DNA of 64,000 nucleotides from Amblyomma americanum (lineage: Eukaryota > Arthropoda > Arachnida > Ixodida > Ixodidae). Positions 22,320-33,813 of this stretch are shown piece after piece. Position 1 is the stretch's first letter. Each line of letters starts with the position of its first letter. The notes under the pieces are model-generated. The model ran no database searches. It was given only the letters and a program-made list of their open reading frames with translations, and was not told where the DNA came from. The DNA lies in contig NC_135497.1 in assembly GCF_052857255.1 (NCBI RefSeq), positions 118,349,744 through 118,413,743 on the forward strand, given 5' to 3'. A program made the translations under genes and the position numbers.

Positions 22320-23420
22320 CCACAGAGGCTTGGCCCTGAGCAGTCGAGAACATTTACCGAGCACTCGACGAGAGTCGCGTGTAAGAAACAAGCATATCCA
22401 ACTGCCCCAGTTGTGGCAAGGTCCCCAGGTAAAAGGAAAGTTTGATGTTTCATGGCGACAAAGGTGGGCACTTTTTCTTGTGTTGCTCTCAAAGTTTCCT
22501 AGGCACACAACACAGAGCCGAACCAGTATCGACGATCATATGATGACCAAATGTGCATGCTATCAGCCGCGTCCTCCAATGTTTCCTCTTTCACAATCAA
22601 GGGTTGGCCTTCTTCGAGCATGGATTTTCTGGCGTTCCTCGCTCATGTCGCTAAGACGCTTTGTTGCAAGGTAAATGAACCTGCCGCAGAGGTAGCGGCG
22701 AGCTTTCATCCACCTACAGACGTTTCCATCGTGTTTTGTGCTTCCGCACCGTCCACATTATTACCGCCTGTCCAAAGCCGATCGGCACGCGCTTATTTTC
22801 TTTACAGCTGTTAACTCCCAAGAAATCACGTTGTTTCCCCATTCCGCTGCCACAGAGCAGAGCACTGTTGCTTTGGCCTTCTGCAGGGGGGCTCTGTTTT
22901 CGCCAACAACTGTTTTTGCAAGGCACATGACCTGACGCCGCAAACTATTATCCCGAAGCATTCTATGGAGCATGCTCAACAGGAGGCAGCCATCTGCTAT
23001 TTGCCGAAATTCTTTATCAAATTCTCGAGACTCACCTGCAGACTGGCACCGATTGAAAAAGCGGAGACTGTCCGTTATTTCGATGCTCTTAGGGTCAATA
23101 CGCATTTAGGACTCCAACTAATTCTTCGTACTTCACTGCGTTTGGATTTTTCGGTGCCACTTTTCCTGGAAGCACCTTGTGCGCGTGTTCAATGTAGAAC
23201 TGAGAAACACCCTCTTCTCAATTCAACCGCATATTTCCGTTGCTTCGAAGAAGGCTTCAACTTTCGTAAGATACGCCCTCGATTTGTCATTGTGGTCGTC
23301 ACACTCGGGAAGCTGGTGATGCGCCATGGCCAAAGCGGTTGCACCCAGCGGCTGTCTTGACCGGCGTTTGAGGTTGGCGCACGTCGTGGGTTCTCTCTGA
23401 GGCACCGCCACCCGCACCAC
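22320..23420 (-). mobile_element. Degenerate Gypsy-type gag to protease fragment
   Basis: On the minus strand, translated blocks run MAHHQLPECDDHNDKSRAYL and VEAFFEAT (near 23290), then RFFNRCQSAGESREFDKEFR and MLHRMLRDNSLRRQV (23060-22930), which match the Gag capsid block of tick Gypsy elements. Near 22330 DCSGPSLCGRDY resembles the GPSLLGRDW block between protease and reverse transcriptase. Many stops and frame changes are present. No LTR was matched to it. Confidence 0.5.
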
Positions 23421-23688
23421 CGCTCGAGCGCGGTGCTTGTACTGATTATCGACGCTGAGCGTTGGCCGGTAGGTCCACCATTTTAAGTGCCAGCAGGTCT
23501 CCCGCTTTCATCAGCCGTCGAAAACATCCAGCCGCCAGCGCCTAGCGACGCTAATGCCAGACAAAGCCCTGAATTAGAACGTTCGTGTCAACTGTCAACT
23601 CTGCGGACGGCGTCGGAGGCGATATCATCTGCGAGCTCGCGTTCCAAACGATACAACGGTGCTTGGGTTACTGCAGTGGGAGGAGGCG

Positions 23689-23695
23689 TATAAAA
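23689..23695 (+). promoter_or_regulatory. TATA box with initiator 25 nt downstream
   Basis: GCGTATAAAAGCAG with TATAAAA at 23689-23695 and an arthropod-like initiator TTCAGATT whose A is at 23714. Spacing is correct for RNA polymerase II. The next coding feature on this strand is the collagen-like exon at 24181, so it could drive that gene, or it could be a promoter within an unrecognised LTR. Confidence 0.4.
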
Positions 23696-24180
23696 GCAGC
23701 ACCGGAGGTCTTCAGATTAGGATATAGAGAAGATTGACACGTCGGTTAAAATCATCTTATCTCGTAGTTGGAAGAGGGAATTTGTTTGCGTTCCCAACCT
23801 AGTGTTTTTTCCGTAGTTTTAGTGATAGAAATATTGCCCCAGGAGTTGGGCAGAATATATTGCCGTAAACAGAAGCACGCCTGATGATAGCTTACTCCCT
23901 TTTTGGGCTAGTTTTTGTTTCGAGTGCAATACCCGTGAAACTTCAGCTCAGCAAGTTTAATCCTGGATGCCGGTACACAATGCTAAGCGTTCCTTTTCAG
24001 ACTTAACTTAGCTCACGGAATAAATTTCAGCTTTACTTGGAAGTACGGGATACAAATTCAAGCACAGATGGCATTGCAGTACGACGTGTCACACCGCAAA
24101 CGGGTCACGGTCTAAGGGCGCCAGCAGTTTCTGTGTACATGTACCACTACTGTTAAGATATGTACCATCCCTCTCCCTAG

Positions 24181-24507
24181 CAAAACTGCGACGGCACCTC
24201 CGGATGTCCTGGCGCCCACGACACACCCGACGCCTCAGGTGCACCCGGTTCTCCTGTCATCCCCCGCCCATCCAGCCTCCCTGGTGCCCGCGGCCCTCAA
24301 GGCATCCCCGGCAGACACGGCGCCGCTGGCCATCAAGGCACCTCCAGCCCCGCCGGCCCTCCCGGCACACCCGACTCTCCCGGCGCCCCCAGCCCTCCCG
24401 CCGCCCCCGGCCCACCCAGCTCACGCAGCCGACCAGGAGCCCTCGGTACTCACGGCGCCCCCGGACTCACCGCCACCGCCTGCGCTGCGCAGAAGCCACC
24501 GAATTAG
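24181..24507 (+). CDS. Collagen-like 3' exon (left arm copy)
   Basis: After the pyrimidine-rich acceptor ccctctccctag, a phase-0 frame of 108 codons ends at TAG. It begins QNCDGTSGCPG and has an interrupted Gly-X-Y pattern (GAPGSP, GARGPQGIPGRHG, GPPGTPDSPGAP, GTHGAPG) and a short non-collagenous end with one Cys. Collagenous domains trimerise and are secreted; the role here is unknown. Only this exon is visible, because I see no earlier Gly-X-Y exon. AATAAA follows at 24556. The homologous end of the right-arm copy is at about 31345-31445 on the minus strand, where the stop has changed. Confidence 0.55.
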   Translation, partial: QNCDGTSGCPGAHDTPDASGAPGSPVIPRPSSLPGARGPQGIPGRHGAAGHQGTSSPAGPPGTPDSPGAPSPPAAPGPPSSRSRPGALGTHGAPGLTATACAAQKPPN

Positions 24508-24555
24508 GAGGAAGCCGGATAGGTGGGGTTACTAGGGGCACGGTCCATTGCCTGG

Positions 24556-24561
24556 AATAAA
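24556..24561 (+). terminator. Polyadenylation signal AATAAA
   Basis: Forty-nine bases after the collagen-like stop, within CCTGGAATAAATGTG. The aligned position in the right-arm copy reads AATGAA on the minus strand, a broken signal. Confidence 0.6.
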
Positions 24562-24860
24562 TGTGACTCTGTCAGCGCACGGCGCAACCGCTGTTTGCGC
24601 CTGCCATCCGGATGGCCGGATGTCGTCATCTTAAACGCGTTGGTATCACAGTTCCGTACAGGTGCCAACAAAAGTTTTCGGTACGCCTAAATCGCGAAAA
24701 ACGTCAATTTCCTCGCTGATTAGAAGCGCAGTCAGGCACCGAGGGCTGGACTGAGCCTTTCGCACTGTAAACTACGAAGTACACCCTTCAGTTGATGGCT
24801 GTTTGCTTAGGCTCCAGAGTAATTAGGATTAACTGTAATTTTCGCGTTCCGAACGTGCAC

Positions 24861-25305
24861 GCTGTCTTTTCTTTGTGCAGTTGTCACAAACCCCTTAAAC
24901 GTGAAGAGCACCGCGCGCATCCACTCGCGCGTTTATGTGGCTGCTAGTTTTAAAACGTACACTTTTACGAGAGCACTAGCGGTCGCTGCTCCGATCAAGG
25001 CATCTTGTGATCGGCCTGGGCCTGGAAACAACTTCGTGTCAAAAAAGGCACCATGGGTGGTCTCCTACCGGTCTAGAGTTTCTGTCCGACTGGCTGAGTG
25101 GCCCGCAAAGCGCCCTCTCACGAGAAAATTGGAATGGGGGGGGGGGGGGTAGTAGGCCTGCAGGCGGTGCCATAATGGCTGACTGTGGGTCAGCGCGAGC
25201 TCGAGATGACTGGACAGCGTTTCGACTTGCACTTACCAGGGGTCTTGTTTGTGGGCAGACTGGACCCCAGAAACCTACTGGGTTCAGGTACAGGCCGTTC
25301 TAGTA
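24861..25305 (+). repeat. Inner inverted-repeat segment, left arm
   Basis: Intergenic sequence after the collagen-like exon, homologous to the minus strand of 30771-31240. Shared translated blocks include FTRALAVAAPIKASCD / FTRALSAANENKASYD, SRVSVRLAEW / SRVSDWQAER and the ending TGPQKP / TGPQEP. Conservation is at nucleotide level and does not imply a protein. Confidence 0.8.
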
Positions 25306-25479
25306 AATGGCGTCAACAGCAATGACGATTGGTGTTCTTGCACTTCAGGGTTGGCCGTGCTGAAAAACCACATGAACAAGTTGTCGGTTCTACTGCCGCC
25401 ATCTTGCGAGTAGTTCAGATTTTGCCACCAGGCTACGACGCTGATACATGACAGATAAAGTGTCTTCCGTCTTGCCCCT

Positions 25480-25735
25480 TAGGACCCTGTCACACTAGCC
25501 CGACACCCCGCCGACGCCGACCGACAGACACCAAAGATCGGCCAACCCGGTCGGCAGACCTTGTCTGTGGCAGACCAAGCTGTCACACTAGGCCGACAAT
25601 GACACCAATGCGTCCGACGACCAGATGTCTTCGTAGTGCGACATGTTTGACGCCCGCGACGTCGACAAAACCAGTTTGCCGACCGTGTCGTCGGGAGTTC
25701 GGTCGCAGAGAAAAAACATTCACGAGACACGAGCA
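25480..25735. other. Possible MITE piece rich in GTCGGC-type motifs
   Basis: ACCCTGTCACACTAGCCCGA at 25491 and CTGTCACACTAGGCCGACA at 25581 are direct near-repeats of a sequence that looks like a DNA-transposon terminus. No inverted partner was found, so the call is weak. Confidence 0.3.
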
Positions 25736-25799
25736 TGATTCCGCTCTAGTACTGTTTGTTTACGTTCATAACAAGCGCTGGGATAGATGAATGTCCAAA

Positions 25800-27080
25800 A
25801 AGGTGTCATTACTCAGGATCGTTGGTCAATGCCAAGGTGCTGGTTGAGGTGATAACTGCGATACAAGCAAGTTTCATGCTATAGCGGCTAGCCTGCTGCT
25901 GCTGCTGCTTCGTGTGGCTCGCCTGACGTCTGCTAGATCCGCTGCTGAAGCCGTCGAGGAAATCGAGCATAACTACGTCCCGTATTACAGCGAGTGTGAC
26001 ATGGAACGTCAAAGAATGATGAGGGCGGAAGCTTGCCAGAGCACTCTTATGCTCCATATGGAAGTAGTAAGATCTTGCAGACGCAGTAACGATACATCGC
26101 ATGTGGGTAAGAAATTGTTGTCTTGCATGTGCCTAGACCTGGAATGCTCATGAAATGCATATGAAACGATTTTTGCGCCATTAACCTGATTATTTTGAAT
26201 TGAAAGTTATCACAATCCTTTCAAACTAGTGAAAAATGAACGCCAGATGTTTTCGCTGGGACAAAGATATAAAGTTCGTTGGGCTGCAGCAAAGATTAGA
26301 ATCGTTTTAACGAAATTCAACAAAACGCTACCGCTGTTCATAATGGCGAGCAGGAAAATGCAATAGGTAAAACGTTAACTGGTAGATTTCAGTCAACAGA
26401 TTTGTTGGGGCAGTTCTGGATGTTTCCTAATGCCCGTCACTGACGAGGACACCATATGGAAGAAAAATCATTTTTTAGGAGCTACTGAAAGTCTTCAGTG
26501 AAACACTGGACATACCGGACAGCCCGAAAGAGCGCTCCCGAGAGTTTTATACTGAACCACAGTTATTTCAGAACGAGTTGATTTGTACCAAGCGGTGTCG
26601 ATCGATGTTCGTAGAAGCAACCTTCAAGTAAAGCCGATGGTGTAGTTTCCAGAGCATGAGGTAGTCAATGCGGAAGCCTCTGATATGCATCTTTGTCCCC
26701 TCAACCCGTCGGCTTTTGTAGAGAATAATTATCAGTGATTCCAGTAGTGGAGTCCTCTACTGGGAGCCTCGTCTGTCTTCTCAATTTCGAGAATGATGCA
26801 GTGTGCAGGAAACCGATTAAACGCAATAGAACAGTTCTCGATGCTGGCTACATGATGCGGACATAAAATGTCACGTAGTAGTGTTTAGCAGTAAATGTTT
26901 TAAACGTGCTATAAAGCTGCCTCAGAACGTTGTCGAGACTTCGACAGAAATCCATCTGATCAGGCATGGTGATCGAGTGAAATGAAGGCAAAGAAGAGAC
27001 GTTTTGAACCCCGTACGCGTGTTCTGTTCACAGTGAGCTCCATCATCAACAGAATGAGGGAAATGCAAGCATGCCACTAA
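25800..27080. other. Spacer between the arms: nothing recognised
   Basis: AT-rich sequence with short open frames (for example 25914-26153) and a short (CTG)n at 25893. No domain, splice-supported exon or repeat was identified. It lies near the axis of the inverted duplication. Confidence 0.5.
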
Positions 27081-27089
27081 TCATAATAT

Positions 27090-29180
27090 GCTGAAATTGT
27101 GAAGGCCTATGGTGGTTCCAGCCGTCATAACTATTTTCCTGTATTTTTACATAAGTTTTACGTACACCCCGATTCCGTAATGCCTGCATGACTGGTGAGG
27201 GTTCGACTAAGTTAAATGCTTTGTCGTTATCTATGAAGGAAATCTATAGGAGTTGGTTATATTTTCCGCATTTGGTTATATTTTCCGCACTTAATTGACA
27301 AAGCATCTATAGTCCATTTTACAGCTGCCTTTACAGAATCCTTCCTGATCATTTGGTTGATTGAAGTGTAAGGTTGTCCTGACTCTACTAGTGATTGCCT
27401 TAGTAAATACATTTTAGGCAACGGGAAGTAAGCTGATCGATGTATAATTTTCCAAGCGCTTGTTGTTGTTGCCTTAGGTTATGGCAAATACCAACGACGG
27501 GGTATAGGCCAGGGTTCAGTGAGCAGGCCAAAAAGAAGAGGGTAAACTGGTGCCAAGCTAATGGTTTTGCCTTGTGTGATATATCAGACTAAATACGAAT
27601 AAGCCCTTGACGTCCTCGCTCTTATCAATGAAGATGATGCTATCGTTCGTCTAAGCTTCTGATACTCTGGAGGTCACAAAAAATTGCGTATACAGGGTGG
27701 TTAATTTTTCCAGCACAATTTCCCCTGCATCCTCTTCAAAACACAGTCTGTTTACCTTTTCCTCACCAGCTGCTTTCCCGCTTTGCATTGCTCCTAAGAC
27801 TTGCTTTAGTTCCTCTTTCGTTATAGGAGGGATGCCTCTTTGCTGTGCACTCCTGCCTCTCTCAATAAACTCCTGATTGCATTGACTTCTGTATAGATCT
27901 GTGCAGAACTCTTCGGTTAAATTGATTATCTAATTTTGCGCTGTACGTGTGTTTTAACGCCAGCGGCTGATTTTTGTCTGTACCTAGTTTTTCTTTTGGG
28001 TTTTAGGCTGCCTTCTTTAGAGTATGCTGCCAGTTCAGTTCTGTCCTTTGTCTAAGGGGCTTTAATGCCTTGGCGTTTCTTAATCACATCTTGCGTCTCC
28101 CGGGGGGAGTTGTCCGGCATCTTGTCAAACCTTCCTGCCATCTTCTTATACTGCGCACTCCGTAGTAATAGCTGTGAGCCGAATATCTGTTCTGCAGACC
28201 GGACATTCCTCGACGTGTGATCTTGTGCTCTACGCATGCGTAGCAGTGCAGCGCAGCCATTTCCGGTTGCGCCTTCTGGCTGGTGTCGAAGCTTCTTAAT
28301 TTTTATCCGAAATATTTGAAATGCATGATAATAAAAGGGAACACGCACTGGCAGAGCATTCTTTTGCGCACAGATAGTTGTAGGGACATAAAAAAATAAG
28401 GGCGGAAACTATATTTGGGGAGACTGGTTGAAGCGATCATTTTGCCTAAAAAGCACCCCGGAATGCTACCAAAAAGGTAAGTTCCCCACAAGTGCATATG
28501 AGAATTTTCGTGCCGTTTAAACATGGTGACCAAAAAAAGACAAGAGAAAGTATCAGCAAAAAAAACAGATTGGAATAATTACGTAGTATGAATGAATTGC
28601 GCCGCATAGGCAATGTGAATGGCGGATTTTGACTTGCCCGTTCTCAAAAATATTGCCGTATATTCGCGCATGCGCAGAAAAGCGGATCGCACCTGTGCGG
28701 ATGCTTGGTGATCTGCAGCCAGAAACTGAATTTTTCTTTGCCCCTTTCCGCTAAAAAGCTGAGCGGCTTCCACCTCTCTAGATTGTTAATTTCCATGCGA
28801 AGACTAGGCTCAATCGAGACCTTACCATCGTGTGGTCGCCACAACGCACCTTTTGGAGGTCCTCCACATCCTGCACGATGCCAGGGTGAGCGCAGATTAT
28901 AATATTTCATTTTAGGTCTCACCGTTGGAGCCCGTACACGTCGACTTCCAGTTCTGTCGTTTGCGAAAACAAGATTTCTTCATCCATAAATTGTTTCTCT
29001 GCGAACTCTTGTAACACCTCCCATCTGCTATTCCTAGCGGCTATGCCATGGTCACCGAATACCTTGCCAGGCTTGTCTGCAGACTGTCACTTGGCGCCCA
29101 TGGCGCTGAAGTCGCCATCCTTCGTGCTGTGCTGCTGTTTGCAATCCGTGTGCCAAATTGAATTGTTAATCTAAATTTTA
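27090..29180 (-). mobile_element. Degenerate RTE-type LINE, endonuclease to RT
   Basis: On the minus strand the order is endonuclease-like (GDHGIAARNSRWEVLQEFA, near 29050), a long linker (RETQDVIKKRQG near 28090), a block related to the RTE at 40540 (GAAGAGTTCTGCACA, near 27905) and RT domain pieces (NVFTKAITSR and NQPNDQEGFCKG, near 27350-27430). It is full of stops and is truncated at its 3' side. It belongs to the same family as the RTE at 40.3 kb. Confidence 0.6.
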
Positions 29181-30770
29181 AGATAGAAATTGTGTATGTC
29201 TGAATGATTCATAACATGCGTTTCATTTTACCCCTGAATGCTTTATAACATGCGTTTCAGTTTACCTGATGGAACTGTCAATGGAATAAGGAGAGGAGAA
29301 TGATTCACTCTAAGGTTCACTTCCAAGGCAAAAGAAGAGAAAATAAAAATGTCATAAGCCATTTACAGCTTGGTTGTCTGGTTCTGCGAAATTTAATGTC
29401 TTTCTGTCTCCACTGACCGTGCACTGTGAAAAAAGAAAAACACTTGACTGTTGCTAAAGAGTTAGGCAAGAAATCCAGACTGAAGACAGAGATGTTAAGA
29501 CATTAAAAAAATGACATCAATCCACTTAATTCTGAAACTTCAGTGCAGACTAGCCGATGGCTACAGAAGGACAGTACTCTGTAGAAGAGTTGGTTCAGAC
29601 ATCTTCCTTGGCGATATGACGTTCTCATCGGTGGCGAGCAGTGTGTATTTAAACAGCAACTTTTGCGCGGTCGCTTAAAATGTTGACGTAATGAACGATT
29701 AAAACAGTAACGATGTTAAGGCTTCTCCTCGCTTCGCCGCAGAAGTGCAGAAAAGCTTGAACACTTCAAAGTTGCCGAAATTTCAAGCTCTAGCCGTCCT
29801 TCGCGCACATGCTGCCGCTCGTCGTCCGACGCCGCCAAACAACGCTTCATGGGCTTTTCCTTCAGGCAACCTTTTCTTCGCTGTAAATGTGATGGTGCCG
29901 TAGCACACGGCATCAATGCAGCCCTTGGCCATGCTGTGCACATCGGAGAGACCGAAATGCGGCTTCATTAATGGATTATGTCACGAAATGAAATACTATC
30001 ACAAAAACACCCCACTTCATTTCGCTCCGTTTCACACAACATCTTCAGTCGCCCATTAAGCTAAACTGGCAAGCTTCTCTTCGTAAGGAAAGCTGCACTA
30101 AGCCCCCAAGGTGGGCACATTGTTACGTAGTTGTTGCTGCAGTGAAACTACGCTAGTGAATAAAATGTCCAAGCAGTGACAGTATTAACATCTTTTGTAA
30201 ACCGTGAAATTCGGCGTGCGTTTTACAGATAACACACATGTCGTCCACTCCTTTGTCGTCTCTAGTCTCTAGCGTTCTAGCATATATCCAGCCCAAAATG
30301 GCAGGCGCCATTGTGAAGCAGCTGACAGATTTTTCCAATCCGTTCGTTGCAGAGATATGTGGTCTTCTCGTTGCTGCGTTTCAGTGGCCTTAGTTTCAAC
30401 AGCAATGCCTTGTGCGCATAATGATTTGCTACAAATTTTCCCATGCCGACCGCTAACGAGCGCCCCTTTGAAGCCTCGGAACGAAACACCCATGATGCCT
30501 GTGAGAACATGATCCCTCATGGCCAAGTCGATGGGATAGTTGATCTGTTCAGAACTCAGTCATGCAGCTATATTTATCGAAGTGAAAGCGCACCTGTGGT
30601 TAGAAGAGTATCCTCAACATATTTATCCGCGTGGCATTTTCAGCGGGCTGCAGCTATTTAGTGTGCCAACCAGAATACAGCAATCCTTAACTGTGTGGAT
30701 GACCGTAAAGTGAAACAACAGTCGTCATTACTGTTGACGCTCTTCAGCTCTTGAGCAGAACGGGCTTCAT
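29181..30770. other. No confident feature
   Basis: Open frames at 29716-29968 and 30269-30526 on the minus strand contain coding-like segments (for example MKPHFGLSDVHSMAKGCIDA), but I do not recognise a family, and splice or start evidence is missing. They may be remnants of a transposase. Confidence 0.4.
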
Positions 30771-31310
30771 CTAAAAACCAGGTTCCTGGGGTCCAGTGTA
30801 CTCATTAACAGGATCCCTGGAAAGTGAAAGTCGAAAGGTTGCAGAGTGTGCTCGAGCGCGCGCACGGCCAATGACTGCTACTATGGGAATGCCCGCAGGG
30901 CCAGTCCCCCCCCCCACCTCCCCCATCCACTTTGTTCTGACAGGCGGCTTTGCAGACCGCTCAGCCTGCCAGTCAGAAACCCTTGACCAGTAAAATACCA
31001 CACCCGTGCCTTTATTTTCCCCGTAAGGTTGTTACCAGGCCCAGGGTTCTTCTGCTCTGGCGGCACGACGACAACAGATGATCATAAGAGGCCTTATTCT
31101 CATTAGCCGCCGATAGCGCTCTCGTAAATGTGTCCATATTGGCTGCAAAAGAAACGCACCAGTAGAAGCGCGCGATGAGCTTCACGTCTTTAAGTGTTTG
31201 TGACAACAGCGCAAAGAAAAGACAGCCTAAAGAGCTGCGAGGCACGCCATCCGACTGGAATGCTCTAACTGTAGTAGCGCCGTGCGCTGCCATTCTTGCG
31301 ACATTCATTC
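30771..31310 (-). repeat. Inner inverted-repeat segment, right arm
   Basis: Opposite-strand partner of 24861-25305. Together with the collagen pair it forms the innermost recognisable part of the palindrome and leaves a spacer of about 5.4 kb. Confidence 0.8.
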
Positions 31311-31344
31311 TGGCCGATCTACTGCACCTTTAATAATTATAGGC

Positions 31345-33110
31345 CACCCTTTCTGGCAGCCTTCTGATTTACCGGCGTCTGCGCACCGGCGACTTCGGCA
31401 TCGACTCCGGGAGCACCGTGTCTGCTGGGAGAGCCGGGCTCTTAGGGAGGGCCGGGACCCTCGTGAGGGCCAGGGGCGCCGAAAGAGACGAGGTCGACAG
31501 GAATGCCAGGGGAGCTGGGAAAGCCGAGGCCACTGGGAGAGTCCGGGTGGCCAGGAGGGCCGAGCGTGAAGCGCGGGCCGAGTCCGCTAGGAGGAACAGG
31601 AGTGCCTGGAGGGCCGGGCGTGTCGGGAGGGTCTGGGTCACCGGGATTGTCGAGGCCGCCGAGAGAGTTTGGGCCATCTGGAGAATCCGGGCCTCCTGAA
31701 GGACCGAGCGTAGTGAGGGGACCGAGGTCTCTAGGAGGGCCAAGAGCGCCCGGATGGCCTGGCGTGTCCGGGGTGCTGGGGGGCACCGGGAAGACCGGGG
31801 GCGCCAGGAGGACCGGTGGCGCCGGGAGAGCCGCGGCCACTGGAAAGGCCGAAGGCGCCGTGAGGGGCGGGGGCGCCGGGAGGACAGCGTCCGCCGTGAG
31901 AGTCAGGGCGCCTGGAGGGCCGGGCGTGAAGAGTGGGCCGAGGCTGCCTGAAGCACCGGGAGTGCCGGGACGGGTGGGGGCACCGGGAGGGCCTGGCGTG
32001 CCAGGAGGGCCTGGGGCACCGGGAGAGCCAGGGGCGCCGCGAGAGCCAGAGGCCAGGGGCGCTGCGAGGACTGAGGCCGCCGGGAGAGTCCGGGCCAACT
32101 GGAGATTCCGGGTTTCCTGGAGGGCCGAGAATAGTGAAGGGACCGAGGCATGTAGGAGGGCCAGGGGCGCCCGGATGGCCTGGCGTGTCCGGAGGGCTCC
32201 TGAGGGCGCCAGGAGGACCGGGAGCGCCAGGAGGTCGGCTGGCGCTGGCAGGGCCGCGGCAGCTGGAAGGGCAGGGGGTTTCGGGAGGGCCGGGGCCGCT
32301 GGGAAGGGCGAGGCCGTCTTGAGGGCCGGGGCGGCAGGGTAGGGCAAGGCCGTCTTGATTGCCGGGGGCGCCGGGAGAGTCAGGGCCGCATGGAGGGCCG
32401 GGCGTGCTGGGTTGGCTGGGGGTGCCGGGAGCGTAGGTGCCCCCGAGAGAGCCAGGGGGGCCAGTGGGGCCAGGCATATCGATATTATCGGGGCCACTGG
32501 GAGGTCCGGGCGTGTCGGGAGGGGCGGGGTTGCGGGGAGGGCGGAGAGCTCCAGGAGGGGCGAAGGCACCGGGAGGGCCGAGGCCGCTGGGAGGGCCAGG
32601 GGCATTGGGAGGGTCGGGGCCGCCGGGAGAGTCAGGGGTGCCTCAAGGGCCGGGCTTGCCGGGACGACCTGTGGCGCCGGGAGGACCGGGGGTGCCGGGA
32701 GGGCTGGGGCCGCTTGGAGGGCGGGTGCCGTCGTGAGGCCCGGGGGCGCCGGGTTAGCCGAGACCTCCAGATGGGCCGGGGGTGCGGACAGGGACGAGGT
32801 CGCCAGAGGGGCCAGGGCCGCCGGGATTGCCGAGGCGGCTGGTGGTGGCAGGGGTGCAGGACGGGTCGGGGCCGCATGGAGAGTCAGGGCCGCATGGACG
32901 GCGGGGAGTTCTGGGTGGGCCGGAGGCGGAGGGAAGCCAGGGGCGCCGGTGGTGCCGGGCGGGCCGGGGCCGCCATGAGGGCCGAGTACGCCAGGAGGGG
33001 TTCAGGAAGGGCCGGGGGCGCTGTGAGGGCCATATACGCCAATAGAGCGGGGTGCCTGCAGTGCCGGGGTTCCCGTTGGCGCCAGGAGAGCGAGGGCGCA
33101 GGGTCGGATA
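31345..33110 (-). pseudogene. Collagen-like gene copy, right arm, broken
   Basis: About 580 codons of Gly-X-Y periodic sequence on the minus strand, in pieces. Gly-X-Y runs near 33100 (GANGNPGTAGTP), changes frame, runs from about 32990 to 32645, meets an in-frame TGA at 32643-32645, continues to about 32055, changes frame again, and continues to a TAA at 31442-31444. After that the end segment SRHGAPGVDAEVAGAQTPVN matches the end of the left-arm copy. Several Gly positions are replaced. Plus-strand frames through it are antisense shadows. It is much longer than the left-arm exon, so the left copy has lost repeats or exons. Likely a pseudogene of a secreted collagen-like protein. Confidence 0.65.
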
Positions 33111-33244
33111 AGGGCCAGGGAAGGGTCGAAGGCGTCAGTTGGGCCGGGGGTTGTGGAAGGCTTGATGCGTTGGAGCCACAGAGTGGAGGCCCCAATCTCG
33201 TGTCATCGTGGTGGGAAATAGATGGGACACATGTTAAAAGCAGT

Positions 33245-33335
33245 TCACCATGTATTTAGAACCTTTTCTTCCACGGTGTTGGTGACAAGACAGGGACCCA
33301 GCAAGAGAGGGCTCCGCAGCACGTCCTTCGGTGGA
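33245..33335 (-). mobile_element. LTR end fragment in inverse orientation
   Basis: The minus strand of about 33263-33318 matches the plus strand 33548-33605, including AGCCCTCT and CTGTCTTGTCAC. It is therefore an inverted piece of the same Gypsy LTR that precedes the gag at 33814. Confidence 0.65.
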
Positions 33336-33813
33336 AGAAACGGCGATCTTAAACGTCCTTTACTCCGCGCTCCACCAGCGTCAACGTCTTTTTGAATAAA
33401 CGCCACCTGGCATTCCTCCTCTTTTAAAAACACACACTCAAGCACACACATGCACACGCAAGCACACAATAAAGGCTCGATGTATCTGGGGGGTCACCGT
33501 GCAAAATATGGCTTCATGCGTAGAACGTGGACGATCTCTGGACGGGGCTTGCTGCCGAGCCCTCTGTTGCTGGGATCCTGTCTTGTCACGAACACTGTGA
33601 CAAATTTGGTGGAGGTGGGATCGATCTCATGTTCCGTACCCCAACGGTTAGCCGGCGCTTCGGTCCTATACCCATCAAAACGCCCGTCCACCGTGCTCGC
33701 TGCCGGATACGAGGCTTGCCACTCGAGCCTGACCCATCCGCTATGTCATTGGAGAACTTGCTGCCTCCTCAATTCCTGGTGCGACGACCCCAATGCTTGG
33801 CGCGACCACCCCA

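Noticed and set aside
25885..25915. Short CTG repeats here and at 37185
   Set aside because: Only a few units, common background, no coding context that gives them meaning.
31369..33259. Several long Gly/Arg/Ala-rich frames on the plus strand
   Set aside because: They are antisense or shifted readings of the minus-strand collagen-like sequence; only the minus strand shows Gly-X-Y periodicity with Pro.
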